Origin: Marsupella aquatica
Lineage: Eukaryota > Marchantiophyta
Length of the DNA: 64,000 bases
Assembly (NCBI GenBank): GCA_973895155.1
Contig: OZ316897.1
Coordinates: forward strand, 11,222,001 to 11,286,000
Direction of reading: 5' to 3'
Under the pieces are notes generated by a model that was given only the letters and a program-made list of their open reading frames with translations, was not told where the DNA came from and ran no database searches. Position 1 is the first letter of the stretch. Each line of letters starts with the position of its first letter. Below, piece after piece: positions 1 through 12,460 of this stretch. Position numbers and translations under genes: made by a program.

Positions 1-1260
1 GTTTCATCTGCCGCACTCACGTCATTCGGTTTCATCTGCCACTTCTGCACCGATCTTCTTGTGGAATTTCTCGAAACGAAGTTCAGCAGACCGTCCACCT
101 CCTGATAGCTTTCAAGCAAACCAAGGGTGCCTTCAAATCATCAGAAGCTGTGTAGCTCCTTAACTGCGAGACATCTTGCTGCCTCCAACTCAACAACAAC
201 ACCCAGAGCGAGAATCTCACCTTTCCTCCCGCTTTGAACGGGACAGATGCCATCGAATGTCGGCAGATTCACCGGAAGCAATGTATGGCAGATTCACCGG
301 AAGCAATGATTGTATGATCCGACAGATGAAATGCAACGACTAGCACTGCCGAGTGTACAACCCCCTGCGTCCTCCGTAACCCGCCGAGAACGCTTCGTCG
401 AGCCCTCGATCCCTACTTCGTAAAACATCAGTTCCAAAGCATGGACTATTCTAATTAAGCGCGGCACCTTAATCAACCGCCCTTCGGAAAGGAGAATGGT
501 CCCATAGCGTTTCCCGAGCAAAAGATGCTCACTCATTCACTCTTCTGAATCCACCCAGTCCACTCAATTTTCCATCAATCCCGTAAAGTAGCGTTCCAAC
601 GCCACGAAAAAGGACAACTACAACAATCGCAGAGTTGTTCCCACGATCCGGTTCCCATTGCGATGGGCGTCAAGAACGATCACAAAGGACAGTACCACCA
701 TGCCGTTTCTCTTTCCGCTCCTTTCCATGCATCTGCCTGCTCGAATTCATCCACAAATCTGCTACATCTGCTGCTCCCAAAGCCCTCGTCATTCATCTTC
801 GAACCCGCGGCCGAATCATCATCCGTATCCCGAACATTCTTCTCTCGCGCTCGCCGCTGAGCGGCTGCGATGGATCGATTGATTCACGACTGTCCCGAAA
901 GCGCACATCTGCGGTGCGGCAGAAGAGGTGCAGCGATCCCTGCACTCCTGCAGGCAACGGAAGAAGCCACAGCGAATGACTGACGCTCGTCTTCGATCGT
1001 TCCAAAGCTCCTCCAGTAAGTACTATGCTACAATTCCCGACTCATCAGCGTATCTGCCACTCTTGACTCTTGTCATTTGCCTCACTTTCGAATTCGGCGC
1101 GGCCCCAAATTCTCCCGCGCCTCCCGATCTGGGAGCGTTCAGCGTTCCCTCCGGTAGTGCGGTCCTTGAAATAGGGACCGGTCCTCCAAATAATAAACAC
1201 TGCTAAACGGCGGCTTTGTCAGGCGCCATCCCCCAAAACTGAAGCCCCAACGTGCGCCTT
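1..1260. other. GC-richer region without a recognisable gene
   Basis: No recognisable gene. The stretch is richer in GC than the following 12 kb, especially 640-1150. A 25-bp tandem duplication (core GGCAGATTCACCGGAAGCAA) lies at 262-307. Open frames here are short, occur on both strands and match no family I know. It could be promoter or untranslated sequence of a gene outside the window to the left, but nothing in the sequence proves this. Confidence 0.4.
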
Positions 1261-1679
1261 AATTTTTAATTCCTTTTCGCCAAGTGGCGAATCTGGCCAG
1301 GTGGCCAACGTCACTTTGTGCTGAAAAATAGATGCTAGGAACTAATTACCAACCTACTATCTTACTATAAAAACTCCAAAATCTACTTTTAAGGGCCTAG
1401 GTATAGAGCAAGTCTCTAGACCCTAACTCCCAATGTTAGTATGAAATGGCCAACTGAAATTTACTTTTGAGGGCCTAGGTCACTAGGTCTAGAGTGAAGT
1501 CTCTAAACAGTATCTCCAAATACAAACAAAACTGATAATGAAGATCAAAATTTTAAATAAGGATGGGCAAAAGTGACATTGACTCTAAATAAAGAGAAAA
1601 CTGAAATGAGGATGGACAGAAAACAAGCATGAGGCAAAGACTAACCAAGATAGAATTGTGCAATATTTTCCTTCACTAA

Positions 1680-2820
1680 CTCAATACATGTGCGTTGCGC
1701 AAAAGATGTCGTGAAGAAAAAAGATATTGTTAAGAGAAAAGATGTTGTGAAGACAAAATATGTCGTGTGGCCCAAGATGTTGTTAAGAGAAATGATGTCG
1801 CTAAGAGAAATTAAAGATGTCATTAAGAGAAAAGATGTTGTGTCACCCAAGATGTCGTTAAGAGAAAAGATGTTGTGTCTCCCAAAATGTAGTTAAGAGA
1901 AAAGATGTCATGTTGTCCAAGATTTCGTTAAGCAAAAAGATGTCGTGTCGCCCAAGATGTTGTTAAACCACACATGCCACTATAAAAGACTCATTCCATG
2001 TCTCACTACTCAACATAAAAGGTGGAACAGTAGCACCTTTTGTGGAATACTTGCCAAAAAAAGGTTTTACAATCAGCACCTTTTGTGGAGCTCAAAGTCC
2101 ATTCTTGAACTTGTGTTCTTTACAATGAGAGCTATGGGTTACCCGTAGCCCTTTATAGTGGCAGGTGTTGTTTAAGAAGATAAGATTTTGTTTTGCCCAA
2201 GATGTTGTTAAGAGAAAAGATGTCGTTAAGGAAAGAGATGATGTTAAGTACAAAATGGTCGATAAGTAAAGGAATGTCGTCGGGCGAGGGCAGTCGGCGA
2301 GGCAAAGTGTGGGTCATGGTTGTTGGTGATGGAGCGGCCGTCGGGTTGTCACTCCCCCCCTCCTCATGAGTTGCTCCCTCCCCTCCTCGCTCCCTAGTCT
2401 GAGGAGAGAAAATATGTCTAGAAGGGATGTTGAAGTGAAAAAAAGAAGTTGAGGGGAGAAAAGATAGTGAGATGAAAAGAATATGTAAGGGTGAAAAAAA
2501 TGCTGACTTGAAGAAAAGATGCAAGGGAGAGAAAAGATCTCAAGGATGAGACAAAGATGCAAAGACGGAAAAAAAATGGCAAGATGAGAAAATGATAAGA
2601 TATCGACATAAAATGATGTCAAGGTGAGAAAAGAAGTCAAGGTGAGAAAACAATGTCATTGAAAGACAAAATGTCGAGGGTCAGAAAAATATGGCAAGAT
2701 GAGAAAAAGATGATCAGGCAAGGAAAATGTGTTGAGGAGAAAAAACAACATGTCAAGAATAGAAAAACATGTCAAGGCAAGAAACTATGTCACCGCAAGG
2801 CAAGAAACGATGTCACCATC
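1680..2820 (+). repeat. Left arm of the foldback-like block
   Basis: Degenerate short tandem array. The proximal part repeats AAGATGTCGTTAAGAGAAA and AAGATGTCGTGTCGCCC in mixed order. The distal part (2400-2820) repeats GATGTCAAGGTGAGAAAA. The array is purine-rich on this strand. It is interrupted at 1963-2175 by an inserted MITE, so the array is older than that insertion. Open frames inside it (for example 1690-1896) are by-products of the repeat. Confidence 0.7.
1963..2175. mobile_element. 213-bp MITE with 24-bp terminal inverted repeats
   Basis: The ends at 1963-1986 and 2152-2175 are inverted repeats matching at 22 of 24 positions; both begin TTAAAC and end TGCCACTATAAA. There is no coding capacity. 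It interrupts the tandem array of the left arm. The outermost TTAAAC may include a target duplication (TTAA-type), which would make it a piggyBac- or Tourist-like MITE; superfamily not settled. Its interior has a clear, expanded relative at 62695-63290. Confidence 0.65.
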
Positions 2821-3947
2821 ACAGACTCAAGAAATGCAACATCAGAAAATTCCCAACTCTCTTTCTTGATGAAGAGATGTCACAATCCCGTCACTATCAT
2901 AAACTTAGCCGCTGCAAATTGATTTCTTTGATTACGTCGCCATTGCTTGTCCACAACACTTGCTTCTGGGCTTGAATTGTTTGTGTCCCTCTAGGCTTCA
3001 ATTGAAGCTCACTTTGAACATAGATTGATGCCAAATGTAGCCTCTATGTCAAAGAAACAATTGTTGGTCTCCCCCTGACTCACACCATAGCTTTCTTATA
3101 TGAAAAAAAAACTACAAAACCTTCATGTGAAGTGATGGTTCGTCCATTTTGTGCGTTCTTCCCACCGAAATGACAAGCACTCTTCCGCCAATAGTTGAGA
3201 GTTGTCCTCTGGTCTGTCTTGTGGCCATAATGATTAACATAACTCACAAAAAATAAATCACAAATGGTAGAAACGCAATTTCTCCAATGTGTAAGCAAAA
3301 ACCATCAAAAAAACTCAATTCCTCCACATTCAACCTTCCGTTTGATAAACCAGAGAGATCATCTCAACCAAATCAATCTCCTCTATCTTTTGAGTATTCT
3401 CTTTGTACAAGCACACACCAAGACCATTGGTTATTGCCTTGCTGAAAATTGATTTCACTTCATCACACACACATTCCTTGGATGAACATGAGGTCCACCG
3501 ATTAATTTACGATCTTCTAGATTTAAGGATAAGGAGTGGTAGTAGTAATTTAGGTGGGAACTAGCTAATTTTAGCCACTGGAAAAATGTTGTCATCGTGC
3601 CCATCACCAAAGTCCAGTGCAACAGTGATGAGTTCCATAAGTGGTAGACTATCATGATTGTGCCTGTAAGTAGATGAGGTTGGTTGTTGATGATGTTTGA
3701 CCTTCCGTGGTTGTGTGCTGCCAAAAGGACTCAATTAGGCCATCTCAAAGCTTCTTTCCCATAGATGGTCTTCGTTCATCAAGAAGTGACCCTAATTTGT
3801 CACAGGGTTGTGCAAGAGATATGTCTTAGTTCTTTTCACTCACCTTTACAATGATTCACAGTCATGACGTAACATCATTTATATTTAACAAGAACTCATG
3901 GATTGTGAATCCAACAGTCCGTAACACTTGGGTGCCCGTCATCTTAA
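2821..3947. other. Intergenic, no gene recognised
   Basis: AT-rich sequence with only short random open frames on both strands. I see no RNA gene, promoter or element boundary. Confidence 0.5.
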
Positions 3948-4092
3948 ACAAGTAGTTGGTAGTAAATCAAGTTTTGAGGTTAGAGGCCCCCTAATGGCAT
4001 GCATGTAGATTATGGGTGGGGACAAGTAGTTGGTACATCAAGTTTTGAGGTTATAGGCCCCCTAACGGCATGCATGTAGATTATGGGTGGGG
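3948..4092. repeat. Two-copy tandem repeat, 74-bp period
   Basis: A unit beginning ACAAGTAGTTGGTA and ending GTAGATTATGGGTGGGG occurs twice in tandem (3948 and 4022). The second copy has lost three bases and carries two or three substitutions, so the duplication is fairly recent. Confidence 0.8.
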
Positions 4093-6180
4093 AGCACAGT
4101 TCACTTCCCATAAGTCCTGGCGCCAAAGGACCTGGTAGCCCATGCCAGATCTGAATGGACCATGGGTGGAATTGCTCGGGTGGCCTTACAAAAGGCCCTG
4201 GGCACTTGCACCTTCTTTTCACCAAAACAAATTATTGGACTTCTTTTTACCAAAGCCAACTGGAGGGTAACTTCTTATAAGCATTGATCACATCGTGTTA
4301 AAACATTGTGACTAATTACAAGAAGTGGCACTCCATGGGGCCCCTCCAGTTTGCTTTGCTGAAAAAGCCACCACTAAATCACCAGTAGCCAAAATATCAG
4401 TGGGTTTCCAGTCTCGATTAGTTGGCACAAGTGATGGGCAATTAAGAGAGATTTTTGGGTTGTGTAAAAAAAGGGGGGCTAGATTGAGAATAGCAGCTAG
4501 AGCTGTTCAAGTTCCTGATTTAATAATAGTTGTTCTCAAAAGCATGCAGATGCCTTAGCTGGATAGAATGTTTTGACCCCTATGTTTGTTTAGAAGTAGG
4601 GATCTTTTCGTTCACTAGGTAGTCTACATGGGCCAGCAGATCAGGTATTAATATTAAAACAATAGTGACCTGTCTTTACGGACCCCATGGGAAGTTCCTT
4701 GCAAAAACCTTGGAAGCACACGTATCCACATCAAAATTGAGTAGTATAAAGTCACAAACAACAATGGTTATTTATGCAAGACTAACGAAAAATTCTGCAA
4801 AATAATCTCCTCCTTTTGTCCTCTCATCTCCACATTCAAATCTATTTCAATATGTAACTCTTCATTGTTCCAACTTGGTGAATAACATCAAACTTACATG
4901 CATAACCAAGGGTCCTCAAACTCATTTTTCACAGGAGGCATTCCAAATAGACTAGTGAGCCAAATGTAGTCATTAGCAAATTTTGAGGGGCTCAGTTATT
5001 GCCCATAATGCCCTGGTAACAAGCAAGGTTACAAGGAGCTAATACACTTCAGTAGACAAAAAATCTAGTGATGGGCATTCTCATCCATAAGGTATCACGA
5101 AGAGAAAAGCCACCATGAGGGGCACAACCAAGGAGAGGGGCACAACCAAGGAGAGGGGCACAACCCACAGGTGACTTTAAAAGAAGTTAGGGCCCATTGC
5201 TTCTATTTAATCCCTTGAGTTAAATCTGGACTGTAATATAGTAGATTAATTAGAATGATGAAAAATATTAAACTTTTTAGCATTTTTGTAATTGATAGGC
5301 ATTCTCTAGTTGCAAGTTATGGCATCCTAAACTATAATACAAGGTTGCGCTTTTTTATGAAGTGGTCCTCATTCAAATTTGCAGTGTCCAAAAAACATTA
5401 ATCATGTCAAAGAGAAGGAATAAAAGTTATATTAAATTTAGTGTGCACCCAAAAAATAATAAATACATTCCAAACAAAAGGGGAATCAAATGGGAGACAC
5501 AAAAGTAAGGAGCCAATGCTAGAACCAATAGGCACACAAAACAAGAAAGTGAATGTACATGCATGAGTATCAAGGAGGTATACACATGAAATATAAAAGT
5601 ACATAATATATATGATACTATATATTATTGCAAGTATTATAATATTGCAAAATATAATAATGATAATAATTTAATTAAAATAGGTTAATTAAAAATAGAT
5701 TAGATTACAAAGACCATATCAAAAGCTATAATAAAATGTTATTTTTTATTATAGTAGTCATTCAAATTTGCAATATCCCAAAAATGAAAAACATGAAAGA
5801 ATGATTCTTTTGTGAATGAAAATGGAGAGCAATGTTTCCAAGCAAAAAATGAATTTAATAGTACAAGAAAATAAGGAGGGTCTCTAGCAATGCAAGAGTA
5901 TCAAGGAGACCTCTCTTTACCATGTACCACTGACTATAATCCTGATCCGGTCCCTTTACAAACTAAAAAAAGTGACAATCAATCTTGAATGTTCATCAAA
6001 ACATACTTTTTTTCACACTTGAAGATCTATCCATACACCCCTTCTAAAAATAAGTTCCTGCCCAAGCTACCCTATAACATTCCCATACCTGCCACAATTG
6101 AAAAAATTAATCAAATTTTAATTAAATTTATTAATATATAAATCATTCTATTTTTTTTGAAATAATTTCAAATATAAATA
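4093..6180. other. AT-rich intergenic sequence with dispersed repeats
   Basis: No gene recognised. The stretch around 4180-4270 resembles 29880-29990 (shared GGCACTTG, CTTTTTTTCACCAAAGC and AACTGGAGGG-type blocks). The stretch around 5320-5395, with GGCATCCTAAACTATAATAC, recurs near 36655-36730 and more weakly near 37815-37890. These are dispersed repeat families of unknown type. 5590-5760 is extremely AT-rich. Confidence 0.45.
5117..5166. repeat. 18-bp tandem repeat, about 2.7 copies
   Basis: The unit AAGGAGAGGGGCACAACC is repeated without change, preceded by a partial copy. Confidence 0.85.
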
Positions 6181-7335
6181 AAATATAGATAAAATATTTT
6201 CTCATCTTGACATCTTTTCTTCATATTAAGGTCTTCTCATCTCAAGATCTTTGCTCATCTTGACATATTTTTCTCACCTTGAGATCTTTTCTCACCTCAA
6301 CATATATATTATATTTGTCTCATTTTGCCATATTTTTCTCACCTGGTAATCTTTATCTCACCACAACATCTTTCTTCATCCTCAACATTTTTTCCTCATA
6401 TTGACATATTTTTCTCATCTCACCATCTTTTCTCTCCTTGACTTAATTTTGTCACCTCCGAATGTTTTTCTCTAATATGACATCTTTTTCTCACCTTGCT
6501 ATGTTTTCTTTCCTTGACATATTTTTCTCAGCTCGAAATGTTTTTCTCTTATCGACATCTTTTCTCACCTTGATATATTTTCTCACCTCAACATTGCACA
6601 CCTATGCCCGATCTTAAAGACATTTTAATACTTAACGACATCTTAATACTTAACGACATCTTAATACTTAATGACATCTTTGGCATAACGACATCGTTGG
6701 CGACATGACATCTACTTACTTGACATAATTTTTTACTTGATGACCTTTTGGGCAACATGCCATCTTTGGAAAAATGACTTCTTTTTCTTAACAACATTTT
6801 TTTACTTCATGACATTTTTCACATAAGAACATCATTCTTGGGAAACACAACATATAATTCTCTTAAGAGCATTTTGGGCGCCACAACACTTTCCTCTTAG
6901 TGACATCTTGGGGGACACTACATCTTGGGCGCCACAACATCTGTTTTCTTAACAATATCTTGGGTGGCATGATATCCTTATTTTAATGATATTTTGAGCG
7001 ACACAACATTTTTTCTTAATGACATCTTTTGTGCAATGCATGGGTAATTTCCCTCAACGATGTCTTGGCCGACATGACATATTTTCTCTCAATGATGTCT
7101 TTGCTGACACGACATCTTTTTTTCAACGACATCCTGGCCGACATGACAACTTTTTTTTCAAAGACCTCTTGGCCAACATGACATCTTTTTTTCTCAACGA
7201 CTTTTTTTCTCTCAACCACCTCTTGGCCGACATGACATTTTTTCTCTTCACGACCTCTTGGCTGACACGACATCTTTTTTTCTCAACGACATCTTGGCCG
7301 ACACGACTTCTTTTGTGCAACGCACGGGTATTGAG
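6181..7335 (-). repeat. Right arm of the foldback-like block
   Basis: Inverted counterpart of the left arm. 6190-6590 repeats CTCACCTTGACATATTTTT-type units and 6590-7309 repeats TTCTTAACGACATCTTGG and GGCCGACACGACATC units, closing with the conserved end module at 7310-7335. The units nearest the end (7060-7309) are the most uniform, which suggests recent homogenisation there. Confidence 0.7.
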
Positions 7336-7768
7336 CTCGTTTTAGCATAATTAAGAGCTTAACACTCTAGTTGGTTATCTCTAATAGTAAGTTAGCTATA
7401 ATTAGAGTTAAAATAAATCTTTTTTAATGAAAAGTACAGACTTGTATTCATGGAGGCTAGTGAGATCAATATCACACACCATAAAAGATTGCTACATGTT
7501 CAAGAGAAGAAGAAACACTATAATCCTTGCCCTTTGCATGCTATTAAGAAAAAGAAATGGATGCTATGAGGGAGACAATGTAAACCAATTTCTATAGAAG
7601 TATTCAACAACTCAACTTCAAAGCTCTTCTTGAGCAACATTGAACTCTATGTGCATTTATGATGATCAGTCTCTCTCTACTATTCTAGATAAATAGGTAT
7701 CAGGTTAAAAAAGTCTGAAACTTTTCCAAGAGATAGCCCTTATGTAGCAAAACATACCCACCAGAGTC

Positions 7769-8070
7769 AAGGGGGAGATTGTTAGGTATTTACTCAAGGT
7801 CTAGGGTTACGACATGTAACCATAGTTAGGTTAACTAGGATGCACACTATATGCCAAGCGGTGTTTGCTTGGATAAGTGGAACTTAGGCTCATTGTTATG
7901 GAGCCACTTGAGAGATGAGGAGAGCTTACACTGTGGAGACTTGGTATGGGCGACGGGCTTAGAGTTCAGTAAAGCTCTCTTGTGTGTTCCCGCGGACGTA
8001 GCCTCGAGGAGGTGAACCACGTATCTCTTGTGTCGACTACTTGCGCGTTGGATGTGTCATGTGCTTACCA
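7769..8070 (+). mobile_element. Tail of a Ty1/copia-like retroelement: polypurine tract and probable LTR
   Basis: AAGGGGGAGAT at 7769-7779 followed by TGTTAGG is the typical copia arrangement of a polypurine tract abutting the 3' LTR. The LTR would run from 7780 to about 8070, ending GTGCTTACCA; its right end is less certain. No reverse transcriptase, RNase H or integrase coding sequence is visible upstream and no second LTR was found, so this is a truncated copy. Confidence 0.45.
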
Positions 8071-9947
8071 TTACGAGTGTCGTCTATGCTCTGGAAAATT
8101 TTTACTTAATCAACCCCCTCCATACTTTTCCCCAATCTGGGCCGTTGATGGACCTTTCTATCTCAGATCTGGACCATTGATAGACCTCAAGGGGTCGATC
8201 AAGTAACAAGTTTCAATTTGGGGGTCTATCAAGCAAATACCTCTCCATGGGAACTAATTCCAAGTTTTGGACCTTTAATGTTGATTTATGTCCCTAGTGT
8301 AATACTACATATACGGACCATACAATAAATGGAAACAATTACACTTGGCTTTACAAGAACTCATGGGCCCCACCTATACCACATGCAAGAAGTGGGCCCA
8401 ATATATGCTCAATTAATTGGAGTGCTTATTTTGCTCTTTAATCTCTAAAGGTGGTTAAAACATTTCCATACTTTGGTTCCGTCTTTCAAGTGACTATGTA
8501 CGGTCTTCCCCAAACACAACGTCATGGCTTTGTGTTCATAAATGGAAAAACATTTAATTGGGCTCTGGGCCTTAAAGGACACTTGAATTCAAACACAACC
8601 TCTGGCACCTTAAACTATTCTCCATTAAGCACAAAAGGCACAAAAATACAATAATCAATGCCATTATCAGAACACAAAACCAATAGTTGAACCACCACGC
8701 CCATTTTCAAACACAATGTTGTGCAAGTATAAAAATTGAAAAGAAATGCAGCAGTGTAGAAACAATGTGGAGTCTCTCTTATATCTATAGGAGGAATTGA
8801 TTGACGTGAAAAAATATGAATGTGGATGGCAAGATCGAGGGGTACCAAAGGACACAACTATCAACCTTTGAGTCCTTTTACAATGTATGGCCAGGATTGG
8901 AGGATCTTTATAGGACATTTGAATTTTGAAAGTACATAGAGACTGACTATAAAATTTCTTTGCAAGGTAAGAAGCACCCTGTTGCTTGAGCCACACATTG
9001 GTTTCCCCACTATCCTTAAGCACCAGTTTTAGAACGTCATTCAAATTCAGCCTTGAAACCTCTGTACATTGGTTTCCCCACTTGTCCTTGAGCTTTGTGT
9101 TCGGTTTGTGCATGTTACTTTACTTCAAAATTTGAATTCTTTGGACCCCAATGTGTGGGCTTATCAATTGAAGCTAGTGGCGACTCTTTTGTGGAATCTA
9201 CGTTTGAGTCCTTCAAGGCTGAATGAGGTTTGCTGATAGATTCTTGAGTTTTTCTGTGATTTATTGTGTGAAATGCAACTGGAGACCGTGATTCATTCGG
9301 AGCTTGGGCCGTTTGCTGCTCATAATGTCAAAGAGTTTGTGAAGTATTCATGAAGCTGGGCTTGTATGGGGAATCACTGGTGGAATCGAATTGGAGCTGG
9401 GCCGGTTGCTGTTTGTAGTGTTGCTGTTTGTAGTGTGGTTGAAGGCTTTTGTCAAGTTTTCCTGAAGCTCAACTGGTGATTGGGATTTGAGTGGAGGTGA
9501 TTGGAGCTTGCAACGCTTGCTGATACTGGAATGTTGAGACTAGTAAATATTGAGCCCATCACTCATGAACAGCTAGCAATAGGACAACAATGAGCCTAAA
9601 ATTTGGGAAAATAAGGCCACTATCCAAATACTTCCAAAATGCAAAAATGTCATTGACAACTATAGTTCATTGAGATGGCAAATGGCTCTTTGAGGCTTTA
9701 TGTTCAAGAAAGACACCAGTTGAAGGAAATTGTCAATTGAAATGCAAACAAGTCCACGACTCATTTTATTGCCTAGGTTAGATCAAGCACAAAGAAAGCA
9801 TTCAAGAAATCAGCCAAGATCAAAGTTGTTTAGGGTTACATAGACTTTTAAGTGAGCAAAATGAGCATGGTTGAGACTAGTGCTTTTACTAAAAAATGTG
9901 AGCTTACACAATTCCAATTGGTTTTATATTTGCTTCCCATACCCACA
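8071..9947. other. Intergenic, degenerate sequence
   Basis: No intact gene. A 149-codon open frame on the minus strand (9113-8667) reads through a short internal repeat (TTGGTTTCCCCACT-type at 8999 and 9069) and matches nothing I know. It may be old transposon sequence related to the remnants at 9948-11068. Confidence 0.35.
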
Positions 9948-11068
9948 TTAAGGATGGAAAACATGTTTACCAATGGGCATTTCACTCATGGCATCCTCAT
10001 TCACTGTCAAGGATAAGATAAATTCTAAATCATTCACATCCACGTCCATACTGTGAAGATAGGTGCTGCCAAAATTGGTTGTTGCTATCAGAATCCACTT
10101 CTGGTTCCTCCATTGTAACATCAACCTCACTATAAACATTGCCAGAATTAGCCGATGGTGCAGATTCAACCATTGTCCCCTCTGTTGGAATGTGAGCACA
10201 TTTCTCTACTGGAGCCAATGTGTTTGTTACTCTCTCTCCTCTGCTAGAAGGTGACCACATCTAGTCATCACACCCAGCCTCTTAACCCCTTGACTCCAAG
10301 CTAGTGTTGCATTGAATAATTCCAGGTTTTGGTAGTAATTCTTCATCACTGTCGGTTACCTCCCTAGGGAATCACTTAGAGTAAAACCTCTACAACACCC
10401 TAAAAACACGTGAGAACAAACCAATGAAATTTGATAATTAAAAATTAAAAAAAATTTCAATTAAAAAATCCTTGTACCCTTTATTGTACAACTTTAATGA
10501 ATTATTATATACCTTGTTGAATGCAAAAATTATTATTTTTACCAAAATTGGATTTTAAAATGGCTTTAGTATAGTTTTTAATGATTATTAGCTTGACAAG
10601 ATTAAAAACAGCCTTCATTTGTTCACAGCCCCTTTCTTATAATTTAATGAGTGATTCCCCAAGGGTTACCTAAAAATCATGGATCAGACAATCATCAGTC
10701 TCATCACCATTAGAAAAGTGCCCAACATTGCTAGATGAAGCAAATGAATGGCACCTGGGTCAACAATCAACCCATCTAAGTGAAGAGATGGAAGCTAGGC
10801 CGTCTCAAAATCCCTCTTATACTTGTTGATAATCTCTTGCAATCGCTTGAGGTGTCAATTGTTTCACCTCCCAATGCCCGTTCAAGTTGAGGCCAAGTCC
10901 ACACCTGATCATTGCCTTATGAGCAGAGTTGATTCCATGTTTTTGGTCCATTTGTTGATTCATGTCTTGCACATTGTCAGTTGCCAATGCAAAAACTTTT
11001 CCTAGGATCAATTTGCAGCATACCTCTTGTTCGGACTTCTCTTCCATTCCCTTGCCAGTGCCCCTCAT
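9948..11068 (-). pseudogene. Degenerate coding remnants, probably an old transposon
   Basis: Several minus-strand open pieces have a protein-like, polar composition: 11068-10817, 10260-10030, and 10199-9948 in another frame. The last two overlap and read as one acidic stretch (PEVDSDSNNQFWQHL, then VDVNDLEFILSLTVNED) if a frameshift near 10030-10060 is allowed. No conserved catalytic motif is visible, so the family cannot be named. Chance open frames in AT-rich DNA remain possible. Confidence 0.25.
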
Positions 11069-11877
11069 GAATCATCTCCATCTTTGTGGCCTCCAAACGG
11101 CTAGTGCAAGCATCTTTCATCTTGCTTATGACAAGTGAGTCACACGGTTGGACCAATGCGTAGCAATATCTAGAAATTTACAAATTTCAGTTTTATCCTT
11201 CCCAAAGCAAGCTCACAGTTTGGGGAGATTTTATGCCCTTGGTAATTATCCATCCATTGGATGTTGGTCAGCTCCAATCATGAACATTATTATAGTTTGG
11301 GGGAGGGTTGTAAAACACTCAGTTTGGGGAACAATTGGGGGGTGCAATCTAGTAATTTATTTACAGCTTTTACATTGTCATTAAAGATGTCCCAGTTCAC
11401 AATATTGTCATTATTTTTAGTGTATTTACAAATATGCCACTGTTTTTGTGTATGATTATTGGGGTTACCGATCCCCACTGAAAGCTCATGGAAAGCTCCT
11501 TTAAAAATCTCTAGCACACCATTGAGCCACATCATCAAGTTCAAGTCACAATCAGGACAATGAATGATGTTCGTTACAAGAAACAAATAGAACTATTCAA
11601 GTTTGATGCAAGGCAAGGAAAAACAGTTATACACAATAACACTAAAATGATCAAAATTTAGAACAAAAGTGAATTTTAGAACAACAAGCAATAGGGTAAA
11701 ACTAAGCTAACATTTTGATGTATAGTCACTGATATCTTAGTGTTTTACATCAAAATATGGGTCAAAATATTGGTATTAATTATTATTTTTGCAATTTTTT
11801 GAAGGAACCAACCAGCTGAAATATAAATAATTAAAACCTTTTGGGTTTCAAAGTGCAAAGCAAAGTAAATAATCATT
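11069..11877. other. Intergenic, no gene recognised
   Basis: Short open frames on both strands only. An 11290-11586 minus-strand frame of 98 codons matches no known family. Confidence 0.4.
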
Positions 11878-12460
11878 CTTCTTAGTACTTGATAAAATTT
11901 GTCAATGTTAGATTGATTGGAAAGCTAATCAGAGAAACTTAGAAACTCATCACCCCTATAGTATTTGATAATATCTCCCAATGTCACACTCATTGAAAAG
12001 CTAGAGAACTTAGAAACTTATTATCTCCTTAGTACTCGACAAAATACATCAATGTTAAGTTTATCATAAAGCTAGAGAAACTCCAAAACTCGTATTCTCA
12101 TTGGTACTTAACAAAATCTATAATGGTTAGGCTCATTGGAAAGCTAGAGAAATTTAGAAACTCATGATCTCTTTAGTATTTGACAAAAACTCTCAATATC
12201 ACACTTTAGAAATCTAGAGAGATTGATGACCTCCTTAGTACTTGACAAAATCTAACATGAAAGTTGTCATTGTTTGACTCAATGTTGAAAAGCTAGAAGG
12301 ATTCATGAACTAAAGATCTGTGTAGGACTTGACAAAATATCCAAATGTCACTCATGAGAAAGGCAAAAAATTTCATAAACTTATTTGGTACTTTACTAAA
12401 TCTACCAATGTGATGCTCATGGAAAACTAAGAAAAATTCAGTAAATCATGATCTCTTTTC
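11878..12460. repeat. Degenerate satellite-like array, about 8 units of 60-90 bp
   Basis: Units built around TTAGTACTTGACAAAATC, followed by CAATGTTAGACTCATTGGAAAG and AGCTAGAGAAACTTAGAAACTC-type segments, begin near 11878, 11954, 12027, 12098, 12170, 12228, 12320 and 12385. Divergence between units is high, so the array is old. Confidence 0.65.

Larger units (their letters stand above)
1678..7340. mobile_element. Foldback-like block: inverted arms made of short tandem repeats
   Basis: A 26-bp end module (CTCAATAC, two variable bases, GTGCGTTG, ending CAAAAG) opens at 1680-1705 and recurs inverted at 7310-7335 with 23 of 26 matches. Weaker similarity continues outwards to a TAACCAA motif. 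Inside each end lies first an array of GATGTCGTTAAGAGAAAA-type units (1706-2290; inverted at 6590-7309), then an array of AAGGTGAGAAAAGATGTC-type units (2400-2820; inverted at 6190-6590). The order is therefore mirror-symmetric. Long inverted arms built of short tandem repeats are the hallmark of foldback (FB) elements. No transposase is visible in the ~3.3 kb between the arms and no target-site duplication is clear. A third, single arm sits at 37.5-38.3 kb. Two separate copies of a one-armed repeat in opposite orientation would be the alternative. Confidence 0.5.

Noticed and set aside
1690-1896. Lys- and Val-rich open frame (MRCAKDVVKKKDIVKRKDVV)
   Set aside because: Translation of the short tandem array of the foldback arm; the mirrored arm gives equivalent frames on the other strand.
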